From: CAZQGO01 sp964593065
GTDB lineage: Bacteria > Oederibacteriota > JAAXVQ01
NCBI GenBank assembly: GCA_964593065.1
Contig: CAZQGO010000028.1
Coordinates: 1-33,171 of the forward strand
Direction of reading: 5' to 3'
Length of the DNA stretch: 33,171 nucleotides
The position numbers were made by a program, and so were the translations under genes. The notes under the pieces are model-generated. The model was not told the DNA's origin and did no database searches. It was given only the letters and a program-made list of their open reading frames with translations. How positions within the stretch are numbered: the first letter of the stretch is position 1; the number at the start of each line of letters is the position of its first letter. Positions 16,310-24,566 of this stretch are shown one piece after another.

Positions 16310-16964
16310 GCGGGTTTTCCTCCGCCTGCGCGCCGGCCGATGCGGTTTCGGGCGCCGCCAGCCGCGCCACGGCCGCCATGGTTTTACCGGCGATGTCCCG
16401 ATAGACCCGTTTGGATTCCGGCCGCGACCAGTCCGCGGAGAAGTCCAGGACCGGACCGAACCGGACCAAGACCGGGGAGAAGCGGTGGCGTCCGCCCTTG
16501 GGAAAGGCCGCGTAGCTGCCTGCCACGTGGACGGGCGTTACGGGTTTGCGGGCCATATAGACCAGCTTCCCGAACCCGCTCTGCCCGCGCTGCAGACGGC
16601 CGTGGGGCGTCCGCGTGCCCTCGGGAAAAACCAGCAGCGCCACGCCCGAGTCCAGCAGGCGGATATAACCGTCCCAATCCTGCCGCGGGCCTTGCCCACG
16701 CCGGATGGGATGCGCCTGCAGGCGCCGGATCAGCCAGCCGAACCAGGGATTGCGGAACAGCGTGGACCGGGCCAGGAAATGGACCTGGCGGTTGCCGACC
16801 GCGGCCCCCACGATCGGCGGATCCAGGTAGCTGGCGTGATTGCTGGCCAGGATGAGCCCGCCCGTGGCAGGCACGAGGTCCAGCCCTTCCACCCGCATCC
16901 GGTAGGCGAGGTTGAAATAAGTCCGCACCAGCGCGCGGACCACGGCATAGACAGCGGGGTTCAT
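16299..16964 (-). CDS. plsC: 1-acyl-sn-glycerol-3-phosphate acyltransferase
   Basis: 221 residues. The acyltransferase motif I is SNHASYLD (the HX4D catalytic pair), and motif III is VFPEGTRT; KPVTPVHV fits motif IV. It converts lysophosphatidate to phosphatidate at the inner membrane. The ATG overlaps the cmk stop (ATGA). The position between cmk and ispH is a well-known arrangement in Firmicutes and some deltaproteobacteria. The C-terminal 20 residues are Ala/Glu-rich and poorly conserved. Confidence 0.93.
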   Translation of the reverse strand: MNPAVYAVVRALVRTYFNLAYRMRVEGLDLVPATGGLILASNHASYLDPPIVGAAVGNRQVHFLARSTLFRNPWFGWLIRRLQAHPIRRGQGPRQDWDGYIRLLDSGVALLVFPEGTRTPHGRLQRGQSGFGKLVYMARKPVTPVHVAGSYAAFPKGGRHRFSPVLVRFGPVLDFSADWSRPESKRVYRDIAGKTMAAVARLAAPETASAGAQAEENPRED

Positions 16965-17644
16965 GCCTCCTGCGCCTCTCGCGTCCGGACGGCCGCCGCC
17001 AGCCGCTCCACCACCTCGTCCACGGCGAGACGCGTGGTGTCGAGGACCACGGACCCGGGAGCCAGCCGCAGGGCGCCGCCCGGCCGGTTCGCGTCCTCGA
17101 CGTCGCGGCGCTTCAGGTCCGCCAGCAGTTCCGGAAAAGGCTGCGGCCGGCCGCTCGCCGCCAGTTCGGCGTGACGCCGCCGGGCGCGCTCCTCCTGGTC
17201 CGCGTCCAAATAGATCTTCACCTCCGCCTGGGGAAAAACCACGGTGGTGATGTCCCGGCCCTCCATGACCACGCCGCCCTGGCGGCCGAGCGCCTGCTGG
17301 GCCGCCACCAGTTCGCGGCGCACGCCGGGATAGCTGGCCACATGGGCCGAAACATTGACCGAAACCGCGGGCGTGCGGATGGCGTCGGACACGTCCTCGC
17401 CGTCCAGCAATACCCGGCCGGCCGCGCCGGGCGCGAATTCGATCCGCGCGCGCCTGGCCAGCTCCTCCACCGCCGCCTGGTCGGCCAAGTCCGCACCTGC
17501 GCGCATGGCTTTCAGCGTGACGGCGCGGTACATGGCCCCGGTGTCGATATACGTGTAGCCCAGCCGCGCGGCCAGCAGCTTGGCGACCGTGCTCTTGCCC
17601 GCCCCGGCCGGCCCGTCGATGGCCACGATGAGCTTCCGGCTCAT
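16961..17644 (-). CDS. cmk: Cytidylate kinase
   Basis: 227 residues, the standard length. The P-loop GPAGAGKST is followed by YIDTGAMYRAVTLKA (CMP-binding), then the family motifs GRDITTVVFPQAEVKIYLDA and RRHAEL, and RRDVEDANRPGGALRLAP. It phosphorylates CMP and dCMP. The ATG overlaps the aroA stop (ATGA), and plsC overlaps its end in the same way, so three genes are translationally chained. Confidence 0.96.
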   Translation of the reverse strand: MSRKLIVAIDGPAGAGKSTVAKLLAARLGYTYIDTGAMYRAVTLKAMRAGADLADQAAVEELARRARIEFAPGAAGRVLLDGEDVSDAIRTPAVSVNVSAHVASYPGVRRELVAAQQALGRQGGVVMEGRDITTVVFPQAEVKIYLDADQEERARRRHAELAASGRPQPFPELLADLKRRDVEDANRPGGALRLAPGSVVLDTTRLAVDEVVERLAAAVRTREAQEA

Positions 17645-18987
17645 CGCTCCGCCGCCTGATCCAGCAGTTCCCAGAAACCGGGGAAGGAGGTGTTGACGCA
17701 GTCGGGGTTGTGCACGCTCACGCCCCGTTCCGACACCAGGCCGGCCACGGCCAGGCTCATGGCCAGGCGGTGGTCGCCGTGGGAATCCGCGTCCCCGCCG
17801 ATAATTTTTCCGCCATATATTTTCATGCCGTCCTCAAACTCGTCGATTTTTACACCCACCCGTCTGAGCTCTCCGGTCAATACGCTGATTCGGTCTGTTT
17901 CCTTCACCCTCAATTCCCGGGCATTTCGGATTGTCAAGCCCTGCTCAATTGCGGTTGCCGCGACGGCCAGGATAGGAATTTCATCAATCAGAGAGGGAAT
18001 TCTTTCTGCGCTCGTTTCATAGAATATGGCCTGCGGGGGTTTAACCATCGAGGCAACCTTCATGTCCGCGACAGATTCGCCAGCATGTTTTTTCTTTTTT
18101 ACATAAGCAATGGAAACGCCCATTTGCTTCAATATCGATATTAATTCCGTACGCGTCGGATTAATCCCCACACCCGGGATATCCAGTTCTGATCCTTTCA
18201 GCAACCCGGCAGCGACGATAAAAAAAGCGGCTGAAGATATATCCGAAGGAATGGCAATATCCTTCCCTGAAAAAGATCGGCCGCCTTGCACTCCGATTTT
18301 CGTGGCATGAGCCGTCGGGCTGTTGGCATCGGGCATACGCTTTTGGATCGGGTATTTCAGGAGTTTGACTCCGAAATAACGCAGCATGATTTCCGTATGA
18401 TCGCGGGACTTCGACGGCTCGGTCACATTCGTTTTTCCGCCGGCGAACAAGCCCGCCAACAGGATACAGGACTTGACCTGCGCGCTGGCCACCGGGGATG
18501 CGTAATCGATTCCCTTGAGATTCCCGCCTTGGATGCGCAAGGGGCACAGGCCGCCGGGCTCGGATTCGATGCGCGCGCCCATCTTCGTCAGGGGCTCGAT
18601 GACGCGGTTCATGGGCCGGCGGCGGACCTGCTCGTCCCCGGTGATCTCCACCGGCCCGCCGAAATCCACCCCTGCCAGCACGCCGGCGAGCAGGCGCACC
18701 CCGGTGCCGGAATTGCCGCAGTCGATGGGGCCTGCCGGCTTCTTCAGCCCGCGCAGGCCGCAGCCCCGGATGACGAGGGTCTCGTCCTCCCAGCGGACCC
18801 CGGCGCCCAGCTGTTCGCACGCCTTGAGAGTGTTCAGGCAGTCCCCGGCTTTCAGAAAGTTTTGGATGCGGGTTTCGCCCTCGGCCAACAGGCCCAGGAT
18901 GGCGGCGCGGTGGGAGATGGATTTGTCGCCGGGGATATTCACCTCACCGCGCAGGCGGCGGGCAGGCGGGACCTCGCGGACCAACAC
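17641..18987 (-). CDS. aroA: 3-phosphoshikimate 1-carboxyvinyltransferase (EPSP synthase)
   Basis: 448 residues. IPGDKSISHRAAILG (shikimate-3-P/PEP site), DCGNSGTGVRLLAG, ITGDEQVRRRPMNR, RELRVKETDRI and HGDHRLAMSLAVAG are all intact, so the enzyme should be active. The GTG at 18987, two bases after the tyrA stop, is the likely start; the frame extends upstream through tyrA only as a shadow. Oddly, residues about 160-395 (DNA about 17800-18500) are near 50 % GC, down to about 43-48 % in 18061-18300, with more Lys and Ile codons, while both ends are near 70 %. This indicates a mosaic gene. Confidence 0.95.
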   Translation of the reverse strand: MLVREVPPARRLRGEVNIPGDKSISHRAAILGLLAEGETRIQNFLKAGDCLNTLKACEQLGAGVRWEDETLVIRGCGLRGLKKPAGPIDCGNSGTGVRLLAGVLAGVDFGGPVEITGDEQVRRRPMNRVIEPLTKMGARIESEPGGLCPLRIQGGNLKGIDYASPVASAQVKSCILLAGLFAGGKTNVTEPSKSRDHTEIMLRYFGVKLLKYPIQKRMPDANSPTAHATKIGVQGGRSFSGKDIAIPSDISSAAFFIVAAGLLKGSELDIPGVGINPTRTELISILKQMGVSIAYVKKKKHAGESVADMKVASMVKPPQAIFYETSAERIPSLIDEIPILAVAATAIEQGLTIRNARELRVKETDRISVLTGELRRVGVKIDEFEDGMKIYGGKIIGGDADSHGDHRLAMSLAVAGLVSERGVSVHNPDCVNTSFPGFWELLDQAAER

Positions 18988-18989
18988 GG

Positions 18990-19907
18990 CTACGTTTTCT
19001 CCATTCCCTGCCGGAAGCGGGAGGCCTGCTCCAGCTGCTCGAGCAGCCGGCGCCCCTCCCCGCTCTGCAGGGCGGTTTCCAGGCGCGACAGCTGGCGGCG
19101 CAGCAGGCCGATCATGGCGCAGACTTCCTCGCGGTTGTCCAGCAGGATATCCAGCCACATGGCCGGGGAGCCCGCGGCGACGCGGGTGGTGTCGTGGAAG
19201 CCGCTGCCGGCGGCGGTGCGGATGCGGGCGTCCCGCGCACTCAGCTCGGCCAGGACGTTGACCAGGCACGCGGCCAGGGCGTGCGGCAGATGCGAAACCG
19301 CGGCCACCCAGCGGTCGTGTTCCTCCGGGGACAGGGTCAGGACCTGGCGGCAGCCGACGGCCCGCCACAAAACGGACAGCCGGTGCAGCGACTCCTCGCT
19401 GGTGTGCTTGGTGCGGACCAGCAGGCAGGTGGAGCCCGTGTACAGGTCCGGGTCCGCGGCCTCCACGCCGGTCTTCTCGGAACCGGCCATGGGATGGGAG
19501 CTGGCGAAGTTGAATTTCGGGGCCGGCGGCACGGTTTTTTGCACGAAATTCGGCTGGTAAAACCGCTTCTCGATCTCGCGCAGAAAGCGCACCTTGGTGC
19601 TGCCCAGGTCCGTGACCAGGCAGCGGGGCGGCAGGTCGGGCGTCAGCTGCTGCAGCAAATCCGGCGTATGCCGCACGGGGGTGGCCAGCACCACCAGTTC
19701 GGCTCCCTCCAGGGCCCGGGATGCGAGCTGCGTGCCCTGGTCGATTGCGCCCAGGGCGCGGGCCCGCGCGATGACCGGGCGCCGCCGCACCAGGCCGACG
19801 ACCTCCCGGGCCAGGCCGCGTTTCTTGAGAGCCATGCCCAGGGAGCCGCCCATCAACCCGACGCCCGCGATGACCACGCGTGAAAAGATGCGCCCCGTCT
19901 TGCCCAT
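18990..19907 (-). CDS. tyrA: Prephenate dehydrogenase
   Basis: 305 residues. The N-terminal Rossmann motif GVGLMGGSLGMALKKRG binds NAD(P); VVLATPV and TDLGSTK follow, and SSHPMAGSEKTG contains the conserved substrate-site His. SHLPHALAACL and DTTRVAAGSPAMW are in the helical dimer domain. It makes 4-hydroxyphenylpyruvate in tyrosine synthesis. ATG two bases after the aroF stop. No chorismate mutase or ACT domain is attached. A segment of about 15 residues before HPMAG (RFYQPNFVQKTVPPAP) appears inserted relative to typical TyrA. Confidence 0.93.
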   Translation of the reverse strand: MGKTGRIFSRVVIAGVGLMGGSLGMALKKRGLAREVVGLVRRRPVIARARALGAIDQGTQLASRALEGAELVVLATPVRHTPDLLQQLTPDLPPRCLVTDLGSTKVRFLREIEKRFYQPNFVQKTVPPAPKFNFASSHPMAGSEKTGVEAADPDLYTGSTCLLVRTKHTSEESLHRLSVLWRAVGCRQVLTLSPEEHDRWVAAVSHLPHALAACLVNVLAELSARDARIRTAAGSGFHDTTRVAAGSPAMWLDILLDNREEVCAMIGLLRRQLSRLETALQSGEGRRLLEQLEQASRFRQGMEKT

Positions 19908-19909
19908 GG

Positions 19910-20923
19910 CTACCAGGTTCTCCCGCACATGGGTGCCAGGCGTTTGAGTTCCTGCATGAGCAGGACGAAGTCGTCCGGCAGCAGGGATTGGTCGCCGTCC
20001 GAAAGCGCCTCCTCGGGGCGGGGGTGGACTTCGATGCTCAAGCCGTCGGCCCGCACGGCCATGGCGGCCAAGGCCATGGGCGCCACGAGGCTGCGCTTGC
20101 CCGTGCCGTGCGAAGGATCCACGATCACCGGCAGGTGTGAGAGCTCCTTGGCGGCCGGCACGGCCGAAAGATCCAGCGTGTTGCGCGTGTAAGTCTCGAA
20201 GGTGCGGATCCCGCGTTCGCATAAAACCACCTGGTAGTTGCCGCGCGAATAGATGTACTCCGCGGACATCAGCCATTCCTTGATGGTGGCGGCGAGCCCG
20301 CGCTTGAGCAGAACGGGCTTGCGGATTTCCCCCACGGCCTTCAGCAGGTCGAAGTTCTGCATGTTCCGAGCCCCGATCTGCAGCATGTCGGCGTGGGCGG
20401 CGACCAGGTCCACCTGGGAGGTGTTCATGACCTCGGTCACCACCGGCAGGCCGGTTTCCTCCCGGGCCCGGGCCAGCAGTTTCAGGCCTTCCTCGCCCAA
20501 GCCCTGGAAGGCGTAGGGCGAGGTGCGGGGCTTGAAGGCGCCGCCGCGCAGGAGATGGGCCCCCGCGGCCTTGACCCGCCGGGCCGTCTCCAGCAGGGTC
20601 TCCCAGTTCTCCACCGAGCACGGGCCGCCGATGACCGCGAAATGGCCGCCCCCGATCTTGACGCCGCCGACCTGCACCACGGTCGGTTCCGCCCGGAAAT
20701 CCAGCGAAACGAGCTTGAAGGGCTGCAGGATCTGCAGGACCTGTTCCACGCCGGGAAAGGCCTGCAGGGGCACGGCCTGCAAAACCCGCTCGTCCCCGAT
20801 CGCGCCGACGATGATGCGCTCCACGCCGCGCGAGATGTGCGCGGCCAGTCCCTTCTCCTTCAGTTTTTCCACCAGGTGCGCCAGTTGCTCCTCGGTCGCA
20901 TCCTTGCGCAGGACGATGATCAT
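19910..20923 (-). CDS. aroF: 3-deoxy-7-phosphoheptulonate synthase (AroF, ferredoxin-like N-domain type)
   Basis: 337 residues. An N-terminal ferredoxin-like regulatory domain of about 70 residues (MIIVLRKDATEEQLAHLVEKL) precedes the barrel with VIGGPCSVEN, LRGGAFKPRTSPYAFQG, TEVMN, QIGARNMQNF, VLLKRGL and VDPSHGTGKR. This is the Type I-beta class, often feedback-regulated through the N-domain. It catalyses the first step of the shikimate pathway. A GGGAAGGG site sits before the ATG; hisC ends 25 bases upstream. Confidence 0.95.
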   Translation of the reverse strand: MIIVLRKDATEEQLAHLVEKLKEKGLAAHISRGVERIIVGAIGDERVLQAVPLQAFPGVEQVLQILQPFKLVSLDFRAEPTVVQVGGVKIGGGHFAVIGGPCSVENWETLLETARRVKAAGAHLLRGGAFKPRTSPYAFQGLGEEGLKLLARAREETGLPVVTEVMNTSQVDLVAAHADMLQIGARNMQNFDLLKAVGEIRKPVLLKRGLAATIKEWLMSAEYIYSRGNYQVVLCERGIRTFETYTRNTLDLSAVPAAKELSHLPVIVDPSHGTGKRSLVAPMALAAMAVRADGLSIEVHPRPEEALSDGDQSLLPDDFVLLMQELKRLAPMCGRTW

Positions 20924-20948
20924 GGCTTGTTCCCTTCCCCGGGTCTCG

Positions 20949-22058
20949 TCAGTCCGGCCGGGCCCGGCGGGCCGGCGAAATTTTTTCCAGCGCCTGGAGC
21001 AGTCTCGCGTTCTGCGGGCGGGTGCCGACCGTGATCCGGACCGAGGCCTCCCCCGCGGGGCGGATAATCACGCCCAAACGCAGGAGGCGGGTGAATAGAC
21101 TCCGGGCTGTGCCGGAGGGCAGCGGCAGGAAGACGAAATTCGCCTGGGACGGCACCGGCGCGTAGCCGCGCCGCGCCAGCGCCCGTTCCAGCCAGCGGCG
21201 TTCCCGCCGCGCCAGCGCCACGCTGCGCCGCACGTAAGCCGCGTCCGACCAGGCCGCCAGGGCCGCGGCCTGGGCCAGGCTGCCGACGTTGAAAGGCGGC
21301 CGGACCCGTTCCACGGCTTGGGCCACCTCCCGGGGCGCGATCCCGTACCCGACGCGCAGGCCCGCCAGGCCGTAGGCCTTGGAAAAAGTCCTCAGCACGA
21401 CCACGTTGCCGCCGTCGCGCACCCAACCCAGCGACGGGGTGCGGAAGCCGGCGTCCAAGTACTCCTGATAGGCCTCGTCGAGCACCACCAGGCAGCCGGG
21501 GGGCACCCGCGCCAGGAAGCGCTCCAGGTCCCGCGGGCGGACCGCCGTGCCCGTCGGGTTGTTGGGATTGGCGATGAAGACGATCCGGGTCTTCGCGCTG
21601 ATCGCCGCGGCCATGGCTTCCAGGTCGTAGGCGTACTCCCGCAGGGGCACGGTGACCAGCCGGGCGTCCATGAGTTTCGGCACGGTGTAATACACCACGA
21701 AGCTGGAATCGGAGGTCAGCACCTCGTCCCCGGGCCGCAGGAAGGCCAGACCCAGGAGCACCAGGAGCTCGTTGGAGCCGTTGCCGAAGACCAGGTTCCC
21801 CGGCCGGCAACGAAGGCGCCCGGCCACGGCCTGGCGCAGGCGGTGGCAGCTGCCGTCCGGATAGAAATGAACCTGCTTCTGCGCGGCGCGCAGGGCCCGG
21901 AGCACCCGCGGCGAGGGGCCGAGAGGATTCTCGTTGCTCGCGAGCTTGATCACGCGGGCCAGGCCGTATTCCCGCTGCACCTCCTCGATGGGCTTTCCCG
22001 GCTCATAGGGCGCCAAGGTCTCCAATCCCGGCCGGAGGGCGGGCGCGCCCGGGCTCAC
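20949..22058 (-). CDS. hisC: Histidinol-phosphate / aromatic aminotransferase
   Basis: 369 residues. Fold-type I aminotransferase: KLASNENPLGPSP, FGNGSNELL, ANPNNPTG, DEAYQEY and the PLP lysine motif TFSKAYGLAGLRVGYG. The family is HisC. Placed between pheA and aroF, it may mainly transaminate phenylpyruvate and 4-hydroxyphenylpyruvate to Phe and Tyr, or may serve both pathways (inference; no his genes are in view). The GTG start overlaps the pheA stop (GTGA). Confidence 0.92.
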   Translation of the reverse strand: MSPGAPALRPGLETLAPYEPGKPIEEVQREYGLARVIKLASNENPLGPSPRVLRALRAAQKQVHFYPDGSCHRLRQAVAGRLRCRPGNLVFGNGSNELLVLLGLAFLRPGDEVLTSDSSFVVYYTVPKLMDARLVTVPLREYAYDLEAMAAAISAKTRIVFIANPNNPTGTAVRPRDLERFLARVPPGCLVVLDEAYQEYLDAGFRTPSLGWVRDGGNVVVLRTFSKAYGLAGLRVGYGIAPREVAQAVERVRPPFNVGSLAQAAALAAWSDAAYVRRSVALARRERRWLERALARRGYAPVPSQANFVFLPLPSGTARSLFTRLLRLGVIIRPAGEASVRITVGTRPQNARLLQALEKISPARRARPD

Positions 22059-23128
22059 GCCTTGCCACCCCGCGGATAGGAACCCAAAACCTTCAAGACG
22101 GAGGTGAGGGGCTTCAACGCCACCAGGGTCTTGCGCAATTTTTCGTCCTGGACATGGCCCAGGCAATCGATGAAAAAGACGTAGTTCCAGGCCCGGGCCC
22201 GGGACGGGCGCGATTCGATGCTGGTCAGATTCACCCCGTAGCGGGCGAAAGGCTTCAGGATGTGGTACAGGGCGCCCACCCGGTCCTTGATGGCAAGCAT
22301 CAGCGAGGTCTTGTCGCGGCCGGTGGGACCCGGCCACTGCCGGCCCAGGATCAGGAACCGGGTGACGTTGTCCGCCGCATCCTGGATGTCGGCGGCCAGG
22401 ATGTTGAGTCCGTACAGGCGGGCCGCCAGGCGCGAGGCGATGGCGGCGGTGCCCGCGTTCCGGCTGGCCAGCCGCGCGGCGGCGCTGGTGGAAGAGGCCT
22501 CCACAATCTCCGCCTCGGGCAGATTGCCGTCCAGCCACGCCCGGCACTGCGCCAGCGGCGGGGGGAAAGAATAGATTTTCTTGACCGCCCCGAGCCGGGT
22601 CTCGGTGGACAGCAGGTTCTGGCCGATGCGCATGGAGATTTCCGAGCAAATATGCACTTCCGATTCGAGGAACATGTCCAAAGTGTGGTTGACGACGCCC
22701 TCGGTGGAGTTTTCAATGGGCACGACCCCGTAATCGGCGCGCCCCCGGTTCACCTCCCGGAACACGTCGGGAATGCTTTTCACGGGCAGCAGCGCGGCGG
22801 AACCGCCGAACTGGTTCAAGGCCGCCTGGTGTGTGAAGGAAGCCTCGGGTCCGAAGTAGGCGATTTTCAGGCGCGTTTCCAGCGACAGGGAGGCGGAAAT
22901 AATCTCGCGGTAGACGGCTCGCAGCGCGCCCGGCGTCAAGGGGCCTTTTTTTCCCAGGGCCTCGAGCCGGCGCAGCAACTGGCTTTCACGGTCGGGGGCG
23001 AAAACGGGGGTGTTGAGCCGGCGCTTGTGGTGGGAGATTTCCACGGCCAGCTTGGCCCGTTGATTCAGCAGCTCGACGATTTTCCGATCCAGGCGATCGA
23101 TGTCGCGGCGGAGTTCCTTGACGCCCAT
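22055..23128 (-). CDS. pheA: Bifunctional chorismate mutase / prephenate dehydratase (P-protein)
   Basis: 357 residues. The AroQ chorismate mutase domain lies at about 1-85 (RRDIDRLDRKIVELLNQRAKL); the prephenate dehydratase domain at about 87-265 (YFGPEASFTHQAAL, PIENSTEGVVNHTLDM, and the catalytic TRF in DNVTRFLIL); the C-terminal ACT domain at about 272-350 with the Phe-binding TSIESRPSR. It makes phenylpyruvate and is normally feedback-inhibited by Phe. AAGGAGGAT precedes the ATG. One oddity is IYSFPPPLAQCR, where the family usually has SHPQ. Confidence 0.95.
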   Translation of the reverse strand: MGVKELRRDIDRLDRKIVELLNQRAKLAVEISHHKRRLNTPVFAPDRESQLLRRLEALGKKGPLTPGALRAVYREIISASLSLETRLKIAYFGPEASFTHQAALNQFGGSAALLPVKSIPDVFREVNRGRADYGVVPIENSTEGVVNHTLDMFLESEVHICSEISMRIGQNLLSTETRLGAVKKIYSFPPPLAQCRAWLDGNLPEAEIVEASSTSAAARLASRNAGTAAIASRLAARLYGLNILAADIQDAADNVTRFLILGRQWPGPTGRDKTSLMLAIKDRVGALYHILKPFARYGVNLTSIESRPSRARAWNYVFFIDCLGHVQDEKLRKTLVALKPLTSVLKVLGSYPRGGKA

Positions 23129-23143
23129 CGCAATCCTCCTTTT

Positions 23144-23191
23144 CCCCGCAACGCGGCGGGGACCGGCAGACCCGCCGGCCTTAGGCCGGCG
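23144..23191 (-). promoter_or_regulatory. Two hairpins between rluB and pheA
   Basis: CGCCGGCC (23173-23180) and GGCCGGCG (23184-23191) form a perfect 8-bp stem whose three-base loop is exactly the rluB stop codon TAA. Downstream, CCCCGC (23144-23149) and GCGGGG (23156-23161) form a second stem just before the pheA Shine-Dalgarno site. Neither is followed by a U-run, so they are not textbook terminators. They may affect transcript processing or pheA expression (inference). Confidence 0.5.
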
Positions 23192-23942
23192 TCTTGAAAG
23201 AACTCTGCAAGCGCCGGACTTCCTCGGCCGCCAGGTAACGCCAGCGTCCGGACGGCAAATGGGCCAGGGTTAAAAAGCCGAATTTGACTCGCGTCAGTTG
23301 GATCACGGAATGGCCCACGGCGGCGCACATTTTCCGCACCTGATGCTGGCGTCCTTCCGTCAGGGTGATTTCCAGCATCGCGTTGCGCTTGAACTGCTTG
23401 ACGAGCCGGACCTTGGCCGGCAGGGTCCGTTCGTACACTCCCTCGGCCGTGGGAATCCTCACGCCGGCCGCGAGCTTCGAGAGCGCGTTGCGCCCCGGCA
23501 CGCCCTTGACCTTGGCCAGGTAGGTTTTCGGGAAACCGTAACGCGGATGGGTGAGCCGGACGGCCAGGTCCCCGTCATTGGTCAGCAAGAGCAGTCCCGA
23601 GGTGTTGATATCGAGGCGGCCGACCGGATAAACCCGCGAGCGCACTCCCCGCACCAGGTCCAAAACCGTAGGCCGGCGTCCCGGATCGTCCACCGTGGAA
23701 ATGTAGCCCTCGGGCTTGTTGAGCAAAACGTAAACGGCCGCTTGCGGCCAAATGCGCTTGCCGTTGAGCTTGACGGCGTCCCGGCGCGGATCCACGCGCA
23801 GTGCGGGAGACCGGGCCACCTGGCCGTTGACCGTGACCTGGCCTGAGAAGATCAGTTCATCGGCGTCGCGGCGGGAAGCCACCCCGCTGTCGGCCAGGAA
23901 ACGGTTCAAGCGCAGCCCGTCCGCTTCCCCCGGGGAATTCAT
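23181..23942 (-). CDS. rluB: rRNA pseudouridine synthase, RluB/RsuA family
   Basis: 253 residues. An S4 domain (LRLNRFLADSGVASRRDADELIFSGQVTVNG) is followed by the synthase domain with VGRLDINTSGLLLLTNDG holding the catalytic Asp, HPRYGFPKTYLAKV, and EGRQHQVRKMCAAVGH. RluB modifies 23S rRNA near position 2605 and RsuA modifies 16S; I cannot separate them with certainty, but the scpB-rluB neighbourhood favours the RluB branch. No clear ribosome site precedes the ATG. Confidence 0.93.
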   Translation of the reverse strand: MNSPGEADGLRLNRFLADSGVASRRDADELIFSGQVTVNGQVARSPALRVDPRRDAVKLNGKRIWPQAAVYVLLNKPEGYISTVDDPGRRPTVLDLVRGVRSRVYPVGRLDINTSGLLLLTNDGDLAVRLTHPRYGFPKTYLAKVKGVPGRNALSKLAAGVRIPTAEGVYERTLPAKVRLVKQFKRNAMLEITLTEGRQHQVRKMCAAVGHSVIQLTRVKFGFLTLAHLPSGRWRYLAAEEVRRLQSSFKTPA

Positions 23943-23996
23943 GCGCCGGAAACCGTTCCCGAAATGCGCGGCGCGGCGGCTCGTTGCCGGAGAAGC

Positions 23997-24530
23997 TCAA
24001 TTGTAAAAAGAGGAGCGCCTTTTTTGCTCCAGTTCGTCGTCTTCGTCCTCTTCCTCGTCTTCGTCCTCATCGTCGTCCTCTTCCTCGTCCGCGTCCTTTT
24101 CCGCTTCCAAGTCGTCCGGTTCGTCAAAGTCCTCATCGTCCTCGTCCTCGTCGTCGTCCTCTTCTTCCTCGTCCTCGTCATCGTCATCGTCCTCGTCCTC
24201 GTCCTCTTCCCCCTCTTCTTCCCCCTCCTCCTCTTCCTCTTCCTCTTCCTCGCTCAGCTCTTCCGGATCATCCAAGCCGAAGATCTCATCCCGTTCCTCG
24301 GCGATGATGTTTTCATCCTCATCCTCTTCTTCGGTGTCTTTCTCGTCATCTTCGTCGTCATCCACGGCATCCGGATTCCGCCACTTGCTGTGCGCCTTGT
24401 CCGGCACGGGCCTCCAGGATCCCGAGGTTCCTTCCCACTGCGGCCCGGTTCCCCCGGCCCGTCTTCGCCAGGCCAGAATAATTCCCGCATCCCATCCGCT
24501 TTCCGGCAAACCTGCTTCTGGATTGCACAC
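23997..24530 (-). CDS. Polyacidic low-complexity protein of unknown function
   Basis: 177 residues. Residues 1-55 are ordinary, with five tryptophans and a basic WRRRAGG patch. Residues 56-168 are overwhelmingly Asp/Glu, including a nine-Glu run around 94-102, with only short breaks (NIIAEERDEIFGLDDPEEL, FDEPDDLEAEKDA). The C-terminus is basic (QKRRSSFYN). The start is GTG at 24530: GGAGGTGATC lies eight bases upstream, an almost ideal site, which rules out the GTG at 24539 lying inside it. It is located between scpB and rluB. No family is recognised; a histone-like or chaperone-like electrostatic binder is only speculation. Confidence 0.7.
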   Translation of the reverse strand: MCNPEAGLPESGWDAGIILAWRRRAGGTGPQWEGTSGSWRPVPDKAHSKWRNPDAVDDDEDDEKDTEEEDEDENIIAEERDEIFGLDDPEELSEEEEEEEEEGEEEGEEDEDEDDDDDEDEEEEDDDEDEDDEDFDEPDDLEAEKDADEEEDDDEDEDEEEDEDDELEQKRRSSFYN

Positions 24531-24566
24531 CGCGATCACCTCCCGGATTCAATGACCGTGCGCCGT

